A DNA stretch of 64,000 bases from Ligilactobacillus cholophilus (GCF_030389495.1 NZ_CP127832.1:930001-994000), one strand, 5' to 3'; counted from the stretch's first letter, positions 25,177 through 34,133 are shown. The notes: generated from the letters alone by a model not told the origin. Made by a program: numbers and translations.

Positions 25177-27672
25177 TTAATCGTATAATTCTTCACTTGC
25201 CGAAGAAGCTGATTTATTAATCGTTTTAAAGGAACTCGTCATTTCATCAAATAAAGAATGTACGGCAATTTTACCCACACGTCCGTATATATCTCTAAAT
25301 AAACATTGTCCTTTAATCATGTTGGCTAACCAGTTTAAATTTTGTTCATTTACTGGTAACTGCACATGTTGTAAAATTTGTTCTCGTTCAGAAGGTTCAT
25401 CAAATGCAAATAATACCCCAAATTGTCCATGATCTTCTTGATCAGTAATATCAGCGACCGACTGGGTCGCATACAATAACATGTTATTTTGCGAACGACC
25501 GACCCGTTTCATCGACTTAAGAATTTTCTTACCGTCTTTAGCTACATTAAAAATCCATGCTTCGTCAAAAACTTCTGCTGTATAAGTATTAGTATCATCA
25601 GAACCAAATTTTTCACAAAACTTACCTAATGGAATCATTAACGCCACTGATTTCTTTTCTAAATCAGAATAATTATCGGGATTATCGCCTTCTTTTGGCA
25701 ATTCCAATCCTGAAACTTCCAAAATATTAATCCGTTCTTGTAAAGAAACGGCATCATTAGTTCCGTCAGAAAAGCCTAATTGTAAAACTGAATCCGTAAC
25801 CATTTCATACAACAAATTGCCTGCACCACGAATTTCAGGATCATCACTCTTTTGTAGAATCTCAATTACATTTAACATACCAACTTTCTCACCTAGTTCA
25901 CGTTGATTAATTACAGTTTTAATTGCTTTTAGAATTGCCGTCTTAGCAGTATCTTTATCTTTGGTTGAATAAATTTGTTCGATCATCGCTTCTGCTGTGT
26001 CCTTTGCGTCCGAACCTTTAAGAAAAACAATCGGATCTAAGACACCCCAGTTTTTCTTATCGGTGGCATCTAAAGTTACATAATGAAAAGATTTTAGATG
26101 ATTAACAAATAGCGGGTACTTTTCCTGCATTTCTTGATTCTCAATAACTTGATTAAACCAATGGCGAATTTCTTTTTTCGGGTCAATGTATAAAAGACGT
26201 GTTTTCATAAATGACATATAAATAAAGAGTAATTTTACTAAGAAAGATTTTCCTTTACCAGTTTCACCGGTAACCGCAATATGTGGACTATCTGTTTTAG
26301 CACCTTTAATTCCTTTATTGGCAATTGTCGGATTAAAAAGTACAATTTTACGGCTAGAGTAAATTGATTGTTCCAACGATTGACTTTCTGCCATATCATC
26401 AACTCTGCCAATATACCAACCAACATTATTACCTAAGCGATTACTTACCGCAAATAAATTTTCCGCAAAACCTTCATTATTTGTAACTTGAATCCAGTTT
26501 TTCGCTCCTTGAATTGATTGACCTTGGAGTAGCTGATAAAAAAGTGATAATTGATCAGCATTAGGACGGTAAGCATCAATTTCTCTTAAACCTAAGCGGT
26601 TAATTAAACGATCACTTCGTTCTTTAATCTCATCTTTATCATGACCAGTAATCACAAAACATGCTAACCATCTTAAAATCGCTTTGCCATCTTCAATATC
26701 ATTTTGAAGTTCATCAACCAATAATTGATTAGTTACGTTGCGTTGACTATCACGTTCTCCGGTTTGATAGGCTTCTTGACTACTACTTTTAAATCTTCTT
26801 CTCAAACGTGAAAGTTGCGAATTTAGCCCATTTAGCCCTTCAACTTCTTCATATTGTGCTTTAATTTGTAATTCTACGGGAAACTTTAAACTTTGTGCCA
26901 CTTCATATAAATGTGTAAAACTAATATTATCAGGTAAAGCACCAACTGGAATAAAAGCAACATAACTACTACCATTTTCATTTTCTAACTTGAGATAGCC
27001 TTTTTCAGTTGGATCTAAAATTGTATCCGTAATTTTATACAAATCATGTTCTTTACCTGTTGCTAAAACGTTATGTGGTAATTCTCTTAAAAAGTTGTAA
27101 TGCAACAGGTACGCTAATTCATTCTCACTGACTGGCGAGCCGTTAATGGTTCGCATAACTGAATCTAACTCATTTAAATCTTCACTAAATTGCTTAAAAT
27201 AACTAGCATCAACTTCCATATCATAACCAACGGCAGTTAAGAGTTTTCTCACTAAATAATCATAAGAATCTTTAACCACACCTTTCATATTATCAGAAGT
27301 TTGAAACGTCTTAAGTTTAACGCCAACTAAAAATTCTTCATCAGTAATTGTGCCTAACTCATATTCTAATTGTTTCACCGTTTCATTTGCATAATAATGT
27401 GCAACATCATCAGCGCTTGGTGAAAAATCCTTCGCTAAATGATTAAACCGATCGGCTAAATTCATATCTTTAGGCAACATCATTAAATGTAATTCTTGAT
27501 ATTTGGATAATGTCCCATATACAAACGCCATCGTCTTTTTATTTTGTTCTTTATGTTCTAAATCATTAATCGCAATGCTTTCAGGCTTAATTTTATAATA
27601 TGCCCACACATCACCCGTTTTTGTAAGTAATAAATTGTCTTTAAATAACTTAAATGGAATTTCTAACTCCAT
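25177..27672 (-). CDS. VirB4-like conjugation ATPase (Tn916 Orf16-like)
   Basis: 831 residues. Walker A GETGKGKS lies at about 469-476, and the Walker B EVFDEAWIFN is near residue 705. It powers assembly or transport in the type IV-like secretion apparatus and acts at the cytoplasmic face of the membrane. AGAGG lies eight to nine bases upstream of the ATG. The neighbours on both sides are transfer genes in the order of Tn916. Confidence 0.92.
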   Translation of the reverse strand: MELEIPFKLFKDNLLLTKTGDVWAYYKIKPESIAINDLEHKEQNKKTMAFVYGTLSKYQELHLMMLPKDMNLADRFNHLAKDFSPSADDVAHYYANETVKQLEYELGTITDEEFLVGVKLKTFQTSDNMKGVVKDSYDYLVRKLLTAVGYDMEVDASYFKQFSEDLNELDSVMRTINGSPVSENELAYLLHYNFLRELPHNVLATGKEHDLYKITDTILDPTEKGYLKLENENGSSYVAFIPVGALPDNISFTHLYEVAQSLKFPVELQIKAQYEEVEGLNGLNSQLSRLRRRFKSSSQEAYQTGERDSQRNVTNQLLVDELQNDIEDGKAILRWLACFVITGHDKDEIKERSDRLINRLGLREIDAYRPNADQLSLFYQLLQGQSIQGAKNWIQVTNNEGFAENLFAVSNRLGNNVGWYIGRVDDMAESQSLEQSIYSSRKIVLFNPTIANKGIKGAKTDSPHIAVTGETGKGKSFLVKLLFIYMSFMKTRLLYIDPKKEIRHWFNQVIENQEMQEKYPLFVNHLKSFHYVTLDATDKKNWGVLDPIVFLKGSDAKDTAEAMIEQIYSTKDKDTAKTAILKAIKTVINQRELGEKVGMLNVIEILQKSDDPEIRGAGNLLYEMVTDSVLQLGFSDGTNDAVSLQERINILEVSGLELPKEGDNPDNYSDLEKKSVALMIPLGKFCEKFGSDDTNTYTAEVFDEAWIFNVAKDGKKILKSMKRVGRSQNNMLLYATQSVADITDQEDHGQFGVLFAFDEPSEREQILQHVQLPVNEQNLNWLANMIKGQCLFRDIYGRVGKIAVHSLFDEMTSSFKTINKSASSASEELYD

Positions 27673-27695
27673 AAATTAACCTCTTTTCACAACTC

Positions 27696-28004
27696 TTAAA
27701 AAAGTAAAAGCTCTTTTAACACTCTTTCTAAAAATGAAGATTGTAACTTTTCAACAATATCCCTGACATCATCTTCAAATAAATAACCATCTTCAATTCC
27801 CCGATAACGAGGAGTTCCTTTATACATACTGACTTTAATATGAAAAGCATTTGAAAAACGAAAACGTTCATTCATAAAGAATTTTCCTATATATTTAGGT
27901 TCTAGTTTTTTAAAACGTTTATCTAAGTCTAAAGTCTTCTCAACCCATAACATGTATTCAGCTTCGGCATGTTTTTCATCAAGTAATTCTTGTTTATTGT
28001 TCAA
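27696..28004 (-). CDS. Unknown small protein in the transfer operon
   Basis: 102 residues, soluble, mixed charge, no recognised motif. The start is TTG with AGGGGGC seven bases upstream. It overlaps the ArdA gene by 11 bases and precedes the VirB4 gene by 23 bases, so it is part of the operon. A role in transfer or in control of host defences is possible but not shown. Confidence 0.65.
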   Translation of the reverse strand: MNNKQELLDEKHAEAEYMLWVEKTLDLDKRFKKLEPKYIGKFFMNERFRFSNAFHIKVSMYKGTPRYRGIEDGYLFEDDVRDIVEKLQSSFLERVLKELLLF

Positions 28005-28476
28005 TCACAAAGCCCCCTTTAAGATAAATCCCACCAGAATTAATGCGATAATCTTGTCCTAATTTTTCATAATCAATGTAATATGATAATTTATCTGGAA
28101 CTTCACCGTATTCTTCATGTTCAATTAAATACATTCCCAATTCATCATCATCATGAATATTAGGAAAATAAATTAATTTATCTTGGTAACTTGTAATCAA
28201 ATCGTACATATCTTTAAACCACCCTTGATTAATTAATGCTTGTGCATTCTCAACAATATAATCTGGGGCTGTATCCATAAGTTGAGCTGTCTCATTTAAA
28301 TGTTGCAAATTATCATATTCATTAATTGTAAACGGCGCTTCATAATCAGTGATGGCAACTTCCCCATCATCAAGTTTTAACTTTTCATGAACTTTACTTA
28401 AATTAGTTGGTAGATCAAACCACTCCCCAAGATGATTATGAATATTTTCAACATAAACGCTAATAGTTTTATCCAT
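27994..28476 (-). CDS. ardA: Antirestriction protein ArdA (Tn916 Orf18-like)
   Basis: 160 residues, strongly acidic. The N-terminal SVYVENIHNHLGEWFDLP and the ITDYEAPF segment are typical of ArdA, a DNA mimic that blocks Type I restriction enzymes when the element enters a new host. AAAGGAGG precedes the ATG. It overlaps the TcpE-like gene upstream by eight bases and the next gene by 11, so it is embedded in the transfer operon. Confidence 0.9.
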   Translation of the reverse strand: MDKTISVYVENIHNHLGEWFDLPTNLSKVHEKLKLDDGEVAITDYEAPFTINEYDNLQHLNETAQLMDTAPDYIVENAQALINQGWFKDMYDLITSYQDKLIYFPNIHDDDELGMYLIEHEEYGEVPDKLSYYIDYEKLGQDYRINSGGIYLKGGFVIEQ

Positions 28477-28894
28477 GATTTTTTTCCTCCTTTATCTTGT
28501 AATTAAATGATTCAAACACATATTTTTGATCAATATAATTAGTTGCTACATCGTGGCAAATCTTCTTATGTTTTAACTTATAGTTAAAAAGATACCTAAT
28601 ATAATCTAATAGAAACCACATAATGTTTTTACCATCTGGTTGTAAGTGTTCAATGATTCTAACTACTAAATAAGGAACACCTAGATAAAAAACAATGCCA
28701 AATATTGAAATATAATGGTCAATAAAACTGACAAATTGATGTAAAAATAAAAACAGTAATAATAACGTCAACACATAAATCCCAATATCTCTTAATTTAA
28801 TAAAATATGGTAATGATACGTTATTCGTTAACTGTTTAATCTTAATCGGTTCATTAAAAACGTTACGATAATTGTAAATAGGATCTTTCTTCAT
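28469..28894 (-). CDS. TcpE-family conjugal transfer membrane protein (Tn916 Orf17-like)
   Basis: 141 residues with two close membrane segments (about 33-52 and 57-75) between hydrophilic ends. This is the pattern of TcpE, a small component of Gram-positive mating channels. It lies between the TcpD-like and ArdA genes and overlaps the latter. Confidence 0.75.
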   Translation of the reverse strand: MKKDPIYNYRNVFNEPIKIKQLTNNVSLPYFIKLRDIGIYVLTLLLLFLFLHQFVSFIDHYISIFGIVFYLGVPYLVVRIIEHLQPDGKNIMWFLLDYIRYLFNYKLKHKKICHDVATNYIDQKYVFESFNYKIKEEKNHG

Positions 28895-28908
28895 TTACAA
28901 TCATCTCT

Positions 28909-29160
28909 TTATCCAAATAACATCTTAAATAAATTGGCAATTGCCGTAAAAATCGTTTGCGGATCAGTAATTACAAACCAAACTAACCCAGCAAAGACCG
29001 CTAAGCCAACGGCTTTACCAATTTGTTGTTTAAAGACATATTTCAATAAAACAAACACCACAATCATAAATAAAATATCTTTTCCTTGAGTTACCCACCA
29101 ACTAGTTACGTTATCTAAACTTGGTAAAGTTGCGCCTAAAACAAACATTAAATTATTCAT
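28909..29160 (-). CDS. TcpD-family small membrane protein
   Basis: 83 residues from the ATG at 29160, which has AGGAGG eight bases upstream. Two membrane segments (about 27-45 and 52-70) and the TcpD-like spacing of the operon identify it. It overlaps the TcpC gene by eight bases. It probably sits in the transfer channel; a longer reading from 29199 would begin inside the neighbour without a site. Confidence 0.75.
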   Translation of the reverse strand: MNNLMFVLGATLPSLDNVTSWWVTQGKDILFMIVVFVLLKYVFKQQIGKAVGLAVFAGLVWFVITDPQTIFTAIANLFKMLFG

Positions 29161-30133
29161 CTGTATTTCCTCCTTGATCATGAATAAATTCATCAACAAA
29201 ATATGTGCGACTTTGTTGATGAAGTTTTAAAGTTACATTTTCTAATTGTTGAATATCAGTGTTACTATTTTGTAAAGTAATTAAACATTGGACAACTGGA
29301 TTTTCTTTTGAACCATAAACCGTTATATTCTCCACTTTAACAACTTTAAATTGACCATTTAAACCTTCCGGTTTAGCCATTAAAAAACTCATTTCTTTAG
29401 GTGAAGAACTCGCGTATTTATCTAAAAATGATTTGGTAAAATCACTCACCGCACTTACTGTTTTAGTATGGTTATTTTGTTGACTACTATAATTAGTCTT
29501 TAAATGCCCAACATGTCCGACTGGATCAACTGGTTTAGTAAAATAAGGATAACTAACTACCGTAAATTGATGATCCTTTTCTTTAAACGGAATATTTAAA
29601 TAATCCGAGTGTTGATAGTCTTTTTTATCTTTAGTATGTTGTGTATAATCAACTTGATATTGCGCAATTTTAACGCCATTTTTAGTAAACACGCTGTAAA
29701 GTGTGGCATTTTCTAGTGTTTGACTATCATCAGAAGCCTTAATCGTTCCATTCAAATTAGTTGCCAAATACTGTTTTAATTCCTTATTTCGTTTTTTCAT
29801 CTCGTCATCGTTATTCGGAATATTCATATAAACGCCTAAAAAGTCCTGCATATAATGATCTAACAATGGACTATAAGCACTCATTCCCGTGGAAGCATTA
29901 TCTAACTTTTTTTGATAAGTATTAACTTGTTTTTGGAGTCTTTCATTTTGTTGTTGGACAACACAGGATTTAATCCACGCTAAAATTCCCGAAGAAAAAA
30001 TAAAAATCATTGCGATTAACACAATGATTCTTGCCGACTTCATTTTCACTTTTTTACGATGAACGGGGATTTTATTTGGTTCACGTTTTGTTTTTTTCTT
30101 AAATTCAAATTTACCGAGTTTAATAACTATCAT
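29153..30133 (-). CDS. TcpC-family conjugation protein (Tn916 Orf13-like)
   Basis: 326 residues. A basic cytoplasmic N-terminus and one membrane segment (about 33-52) are followed by a large outer part with two NTF2/VirB8-like repeats. It ends near VDEFIHDQGG. TcpC recruits other channel components at the membrane. In Tn916 the homologue lies at the end of the operon; here it is near the front, so the order differs. Confidence 0.85.
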   Translation of the reverse strand: MIVIKLGKFEFKKKTKREPNKIPVHRKKVKMKSARIIVLIAMIFIFSSGILAWIKSCVVQQQNERLQKQVNTYQKKLDNASTGMSAYSPLLDHYMQDFLGVYMNIPNNDDEMKKRNKELKQYLATNLNGTIKASDDSQTLENATLYSVFTKNGVKIAQYQVDYTQHTKDKKDYQHSDYLNIPFKEKDHQFTVVSYPYFTKPVDPVGHVGHLKTNYSSQQNNHTKTVSAVSDFTKSFLDKYASSSPKEMSFLMAKPEGLNGQFKVVKVENITVYGSKENPVVQCLITLQNSNTDIQQLENVTLKLHQQSRTYFVDEFIHDQGGNTDE

Positions 30134-30759
30134 TCCTTTCTTTTAATTAACACATTGATTTCTGATTGATACTTTTCTAATAATGAATGATGATAAACCT
30201 TATCAACTTTTTCAGATTTTTTAACTTGTTTCCATAATAAAGAAGCAATCTTCAATCTTTTGTTTTTAAATTTTTTAGTTTGAGGATCAGAATTAAAATC
30301 TTTAACAAATTGATTCCATTGATAAGTTTTTTCTTCTTTATTGACAATTTTATTATTAGAATCATGCGCTTCTATAAGATCTGCAACCGTAGCATTCATA
30401 TCATGATTTTGTTCTATTTCACGCATTTTAATTGCCATTGGTTTGTTAAAAGAAAATTTACTTACGTTATAATAATTACGAAACCATTCACGTGCAACAT
30501 TATTTAATGAGAAACCTGATTCTAAAATTTTAGTATCTAAAGTAATTTCAGATAAACTTAAATCATTTTTTCTTTTTAAAATTCGCTTTGGTTTAATATC
30601 TTGCTCTCCATTTAAAAAGCGTTCAATATATTCTTGTAACTCTGCTTTAGTTCCATAAGTTGATAAATTATACTTTCGACAAATCTCTTGTAATTCTGTT
30701 TTATACCAATATTGTGTTCTAAACTTATCAACTGTCATATTTTTGTCAAACATTTTCAT
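30130..30759 (-). CDS. SAP-domain protein in the transfer operon
   Basis: 209 residues from the ATG at 30759 (GGAGG seven bases upstream). The N-terminal part (YKTELQEICRKYNLSTYGTK, then AELQEYIERFLNG) is a SAP motif, a helix-turn-helix-like DNA-binding fold. The rest is basic and helical, ending in a Lys-rich tail. Such proteins occur in lactic acid bacterial elements, but their role is unknown to me. As the first gene after the toxin-antitoxin-like locus, it could bind element DNA. It overlaps the TcpC start by four bases. Confidence 0.65.
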   Translation of the reverse strand: MKMFDKNMTVDKFRTQYWYKTELQEICRKYNLSTYGTKAELQEYIERFLNGEQDIKPKRILKRKNDLSLSEITLDTKILESGFSLNNVAREWFRNYYNVSKFSFNKPMAIKMREIEQNHDMNATVADLIEAHDSNNKIVNKEEKTYQWNQFVKDFNSDPQTKKFKNKRLKIASLLWKQVKKSEKVDKVYHHSLLEKYQSEINVLIKRKE

Positions 30760-30820
30760 AATTATCCTCCAAAGAAAAAATTTTTCTTGCAACTAAAAAA
30801 ATAAAATGTAATAATGTAGT

Positions 30821-30940
30821 TATAATAAAAAAGGAAGATGTACTGGCATACATCTTCCTATGAGATCCGTTTAAAGCGGTAACCAAATAACTATCTTTTA
30901 AAACCGTTACTCAGTTAAAGTTGAGTGGCGGTTTTTTCTT
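30821..30940 (+). ncRNA. Candidate antitoxin RNA convergent to the small toxin gene
   Basis: A TATAAT (30821-30826) precedes a sequence that begins with a perfect hairpin (GGAAGATGTA/TACATCTTCC) and ends at a terminator (30905-30937) usable from both sides. A transcript of about 100 bases would converge on the 3' end of the toxin mRNA, as in type I systems of the Fst and TxpA kinds. The -35 is poor. No long complementarity outside the terminator was found, so this is a proposal. Confidence 0.4.
30904..30938. terminator. Bidirectional terminator between toxin and candidate antitoxin RNA
   Basis: The inverted repeat AAACCGTTACTCAGTT/TTGAGTGGCGGTTT has T runs on both sides, stronger on the plus strand (six T). 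It separates two convergent units. Confidence 0.65.
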
Positions 30941-30943
30941 TGC

Positions 30944-31042
30944 TTATTTAAAGTGCTTGATCAACTCAATGATCAGTTGCACTAAGACAATGGTTGCGGT
31001 GAAGACCGCAATCATTAAGCAAAGTGTCTGGTAGACAGACAC
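30944..31042 (-). CDS. Small hydrophobic peptide, holin-like type I toxin
   Basis: 32 residues from a GTG: a start SVYQTLCLMIAVFTATIVLV, one membrane helix and a charged end (ELIKHFK). This fits the putative holin-like toxins of Firmicutes. The ribosome binding site AGGAGG lies eight bases upstream and is locked in a perfect hairpin (CTCCTCCT/AGGAGGAG, 31048-31069). That is characteristic of type I toxin mRNAs, whose translation is blocked. A good promoter lies 115 bases upstream. It sits between the relaxase gene and the transfer genes and could serve to keep the element. Confidence 0.65.
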   Translation of the reverse strand: MSVYQTLCLMIAVFTATIVLVQLIIELIKHFK

Positions 31043-31155
31043 TACCTTCTCCTCCTTTCTTTAGGAGGAGATAGACCAACGAACTTAGCTTTTCATTGGC
31101 ATCGCCTCCCTTCTGGGAATTGAAGGCTACCGCTTTTCAACTTATCTCATTAATT

Positions 31156-31184
31156 ATTATACTAAAAACCACATCTTATCTCAA
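31156..31184 (-). promoter_or_regulatory. Promoter of the small toxin gene
   Basis: On the minus strand TTGAGA (31179-31184), 17 bases and a perfect TATAAT (31156-31161). The leader of over 100 bases between it and the GTG contains the hairpin that hides the ribosome binding site. Confidence 0.7.
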
Positions 31185-31235
31185 TTCAATTTAGAACTTA
31201 TGTTCTAGTAATTAAAATATTATTTAAAATTTCTT

Positions 31236-32426
31236 TTATGAACTAGGATCAAGAATTGTCTTGATCATTTTTCTTTGTCGTTCCTTTAACTTAGCTTGGC
31301 GTAACATACTCCCAACTTCATCACTCCCTAAAGTATCATCAATCATTTTTAACGCTTTAATCGTGGGCATAACTTGATAGGACAACCACGCTCTAGTTTT
31401 TTCAAAAGTCATTTCTTGCGGTTCGATTACAAATTTAATCGAACCAACATCACCTAAAAAAACTTCCCATGGTGGATAAACGTCCCAATTACGTTTACTT
31501 TTCTTACTTGGTTTTAAAAAAGTAACATAACTTTTAATATAGCCAAAAACTAAATTTAATAATAATTGGTCTTTTGCTTGTTCGTCACTTTCTAAAACTT
31601 GTCTGACCATATTTTGTGCCCGTTTTCCCATAAAACGTAATTCATACCGATTTTTAATATCAATATCTTGAGGCTTAAGATGTTTTTGATGTGCCAATTG
31701 GTAATTTTTCTGATAAAAGCACATATAAAAATCACTTTGCATTGAGCCAAAGTAAAGTGTAATTCCGGTATCATGCTTTATATTATCATCAGAACATTTA
31801 ATTCCACCTTGATAACTGGTACTTTTAAACTTACTACGATATTCACCTTTACGCATTTTATTTAACAAACGTTTTAAAGAAATCGCTTCTTTATAATCAT
31901 TGATCGCTAAATCTATACGAGTAACGTTACCATAATGAGCAAGGCAATCACTTAAAAAATCAAACCAACTACGCTTTTGATGATTTAAATAGGTTTCAAA
32001 TTGCCGGCAACCTTGACCAGATAATTCAATCAAAGTCCCCCGCGGATCGCCTTGAGCCGATTCATAAACTTGAATCATATCTAAACTGTAACGATCAAGA
32101 TAACCATAACGGTGAACATCTTCATTGATGAAATCTTTTTGTTTAATCCGTAAGACTTCATCAAAGATAGCATTTAAATCATGTGTTGGTAACCTTATTC
32201 TTAAATAATCAATCATGACTTCCATCTTAGTATCATGACTAATTAGATTAATAAAAAAATTCTTAATTTTCTCAAATGTTTTTGGATTTATAGTTCCGTT
32301 TTCTTCAAAACGTTCATATGTCCTTAACGGCAAATCAATTTTTTTAGCAACTTGTTTTTGCGTTAAACCTTTATTAAGGCGTAAACTTCTAATATAACTA
32401 GCATTCCATTTACTTTTATTTTTCAT
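31236..32426 (-). CDS. mobT: MobT relaxase / replication initiation factor (Tn916 Orf20-like)
   Basis: 396 residues. A helix-turn-helix of the Xre type at the N-terminus (about 8-45, LRLNKGLTQKQVAKKIDL) is followed by a Rep_trans-type nicking domain. Typical segments are DYLRIRLPTHD, ELSGQGCRQFE, TRIDLAINDY and KNRYELRFMGKRAQ. It nicks oriT, stays bound to the DNA 5' end and guides it to the coupling protein. It can also start rolling-circle replication of the excised element. The ATG follows AGGTGAG. The oriT lies 270-290 bases upstream. Confidence 0.92.
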   Translation of the reverse strand: MKNKSKWNASYIRSLRLNKGLTQKQVAKKIDLPLRTYERFEENGTINPKTFEKIKNFFINLISHDTKMEVMIDYLRIRLPTHDLNAIFDEVLRIKQKDFINEDVHRYGYLDRYSLDMIQVYESAQGDPRGTLIELSGQGCRQFETYLNHQKRSWFDFLSDCLAHYGNVTRIDLAINDYKEAISLKRLLNKMRKGEYRSKFKSTSYQGGIKCSDDNIKHDTGITLYFGSMQSDFYMCFYQKNYQLAHQKHLKPQDIDIKNRYELRFMGKRAQNMVRQVLESDEQAKDQLLLNLVFGYIKSYVTFLKPSKKSKRNWDVYPPWEVFLGDVGSIKFVIEPQEMTFEKTRAWLSYQVMPTIKALKMIDDTLGSDEVGSMLRQAKLKERQRKMIKTILDPSS

Positions 32427-32533
32427 TATCTCACCTAAATTTAATTAATTTGAATTATTTATATATTTAAGTTATTATAGAAATGTATGATTATAGGATT
32501 TTTCTCCTATTCATATAATTCTAGCTTGTGTAT

Positions 32534-32592
32534 AAAAAAACTATCGTTTAATTTTATCTGGATCCTTACCTTAATAAACGATAGTTTTTTTT
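32534..32592. other. Long hairpin between relaxase gene and oriT
   Basis: AAAAAAACTATCGTTTA and TAAACGATAGTTTTTTT form a 17-bp stem around a 24-base loop. With T residues on either side it could act as a terminator in both directions. Its place between oriT and the relaxase gene would also suit a single-strand origin. Confidence 0.55.
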
Positions 32593-32691
32593 GGCGGTTT
32601 TAAATTTTTCATCCGCCAAATGAAAAATTGCGATAAACATTGATATTATCATATCCGTGTTTGGTTTCAGCGCATGTGTTTTATCCGTGTT

Positions 32692-32716
32692 ACCCCCCTG
32701 TTAGCATTCGGGGGTT
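32692..32716 (-). other. oriT: Origin of transfer (oriT), ICEBs1/Tn916 type
   Basis: On the minus strand AACCCCCGAATGCTAACAGGGGGGT: an inverted repeat of C and G runs around GCTAACA. It closely follows the ICEBs1 oriT, where nicking occurs within the GCTAACA region, and the related Tn916 site. It lies between the coupling protein gene and the relaxase gene, the conserved position. The gap 32427-32744 otherwise holds only hairpins. Confidence 0.8.
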
Positions 32717-32722
32717 AAACTT

Positions 32723-32750
32723 TAAGTGAGGTGCTAACCGCACCTCACTT
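32723..32750. other. Perfect hairpin at the end of the coupling protein gene
   Basis: AGTGAGGTGC/GCACCTCACT with the five-base loop TAACC overlaps the last codons of the coupling protein gene and lies six bases from oriT. There is no T run, so it is probably a structure recognised by transfer proteins or an RNA-stabilising hairpin rather than a terminator. Confidence 0.5.
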
Positions 32751-34133
32751 GTCGGCTTCCGCCGTTCGCTGGTCAGTCCCTGACCCCGCTCCGCTGTCGC
32801 CTCCGGCTCCCCGCTTCTCGGCGTTCACCGGCAAGCTCTTTAAATAACTCAAGAAAGAAAAGTCCTGACTGACAAAGGGCGCAAAAAATGCCCGGACATC
32901 AGCACCACCAATCGAAGCATAACCCCAACCACGGATATTTTCAGGTTGCACCTTATAATCTTTTTCATTCTCACCAAACATCATCGTATAACCAGATGAA
33001 GACATTTGACCTAAAGTAACCCGCAATCCGAATTGATCACGCATACCGTCTTCAAAATATTTAGCGTCTGGTCGTTGCATACCCGCAATTAAGAAAAAGC
33101 CGAGTTGACGCCCTAACAGAATGATTTGTTTTAACTGACCTAAGACCTTAGTTTGTTCTTTATATTCTAAATTACTTAAGTAAGCGACATATTCATCAAT
33201 GAATAAAACCTTCGGTTGCATGTTAAAAGAACGATAATCTTTACCAATTTCACCAGAATCAGTCAATTTTTGTTGATACTCTTTTTGACGTTCAACCATG
33301 GCTTCATAAAATTCACGAATACACTTACCAATTTGCCCACTGGTTGCAAAGACTTTTTCTTTTAAAATTGGTGCTTGATCTAATTGTGATAAATCTGACA
33401 TTTTCGGATCACAAACATAACAATCAGCCCCTAAATCAAGAAAAGCCTTTAATAGTGCTTGTAAGAAATATGTTTTACCACCACCAGTAACGCCGGCAAT
33501 TAAGGCATGCGGAAACTTATTATAGTCCCAGACATAGCCATTCATTAATTCAATCTTGCCATTATCAGCGTGAATATCTTCAATTTGGATTCGTTTGCTA
33601 ATCGTATTTGTGTTTAACCGATAGGCTTTATAGCCTTTCTCATCACGCACTTCAAATAAATCACCATAAAGAGCTTGTTCAAGTTGTTCGCCAATATGAT
33701 TAAACTTATCTTGATTCTTTTGTAAATCCATTGGAAACCTTACGGTTATCACTTGATTTTTATATTGATAATAAACTTTAGGAAAATAAATAATCTTCTC
33801 CCGTTTTTGATTATTTAACCGCGTTTTAGTTAAATATAACTTATTATCAACAATCATTCTTGCTAGTAATTGACGATGTTTAACTCTAGCAAAAAATTTA
33901 TTTTGGCTTTCACTACGTTTATAAATCAGAATAGTAATCACTAATCCTAAAACAATAATAATTAATGGCAAAATTATATTTTTAATTGATAAAAAATTGG
34001 TAGGACTGCGGGCATGTTCCCACAAAATTAAAGCAATCCCACCAATTAAAAACGGCAATTCCATTAATAAGCAATACCATAAAATGATATTACGATGAAA
34101 TTGTCGAATCCTAATGCCTTTCAAATAGAACAT
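32745..34133 (-). CDS. FtsK/SpoIIIE-like coupling protein (Tn916 Orf21-like)
   Basis: 462 residues. Two N-terminal membrane segments (about 15-37 and 48-68) precede an ATPase domain with Walker A GVTGGGKT near 213-220 and Walker B VLFIDEYVAYL near 310. It takes the relaxase-DNA complex to the mating channel. AAGGTG precedes the ATG. The very C-terminal tail is Gly/Ala-rich and low in complexity; its codons form part of the GC-rich stretch beside oriT. Confidence 0.92.
   Translation of the reverse strand: MFYLKGIRIRQFHRNIILWYCLLMELPFLIGGIALILWEHARSPTNFLSIKNIILPLIIIVLGLVITILIYKRSESQNKFFARVKHRQLLARMIVDNKLYLTKTRLNNQKREKIIYFPKVYYQYKNQVITVRFPMDLQKNQDKFNHIGEQLEQALYGDLFEVRDEKGYKAYRLNTNTISKRIQIEDIHADNGKIELMNGYVWDYNKFPHALIAGVTGGGKTYFLQALLKAFLDLGADCYVCDPKMSDLSQLDQAPILKEKVFATSGQIGKCIREFYEAMVERQKEYQQKLTDSGEIGKDYRSFNMQPKVLFIDEYVAYLSNLEYKEQTKVLGQLKQIILLGRQLGFFLIAGMQRPDAKYFEDGMRDQFGLRVTLGQMSSSGYTMMFGENEKDYKVQPENIRGWGYASIGGADVRAFFAPFVSQDFSFLSYLKSLPVNAEKRGAGGDSGAGSGTDQRTAEADK

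Noticed and set aside
30833-31140. Direct repeats that would pair toxin and antitoxin RNAs as in the Fst system
   Set aside because: AAAGCGGTA occurs in both RNAs in the same sense, which does not give complementarity; only the shared terminator overlaps.
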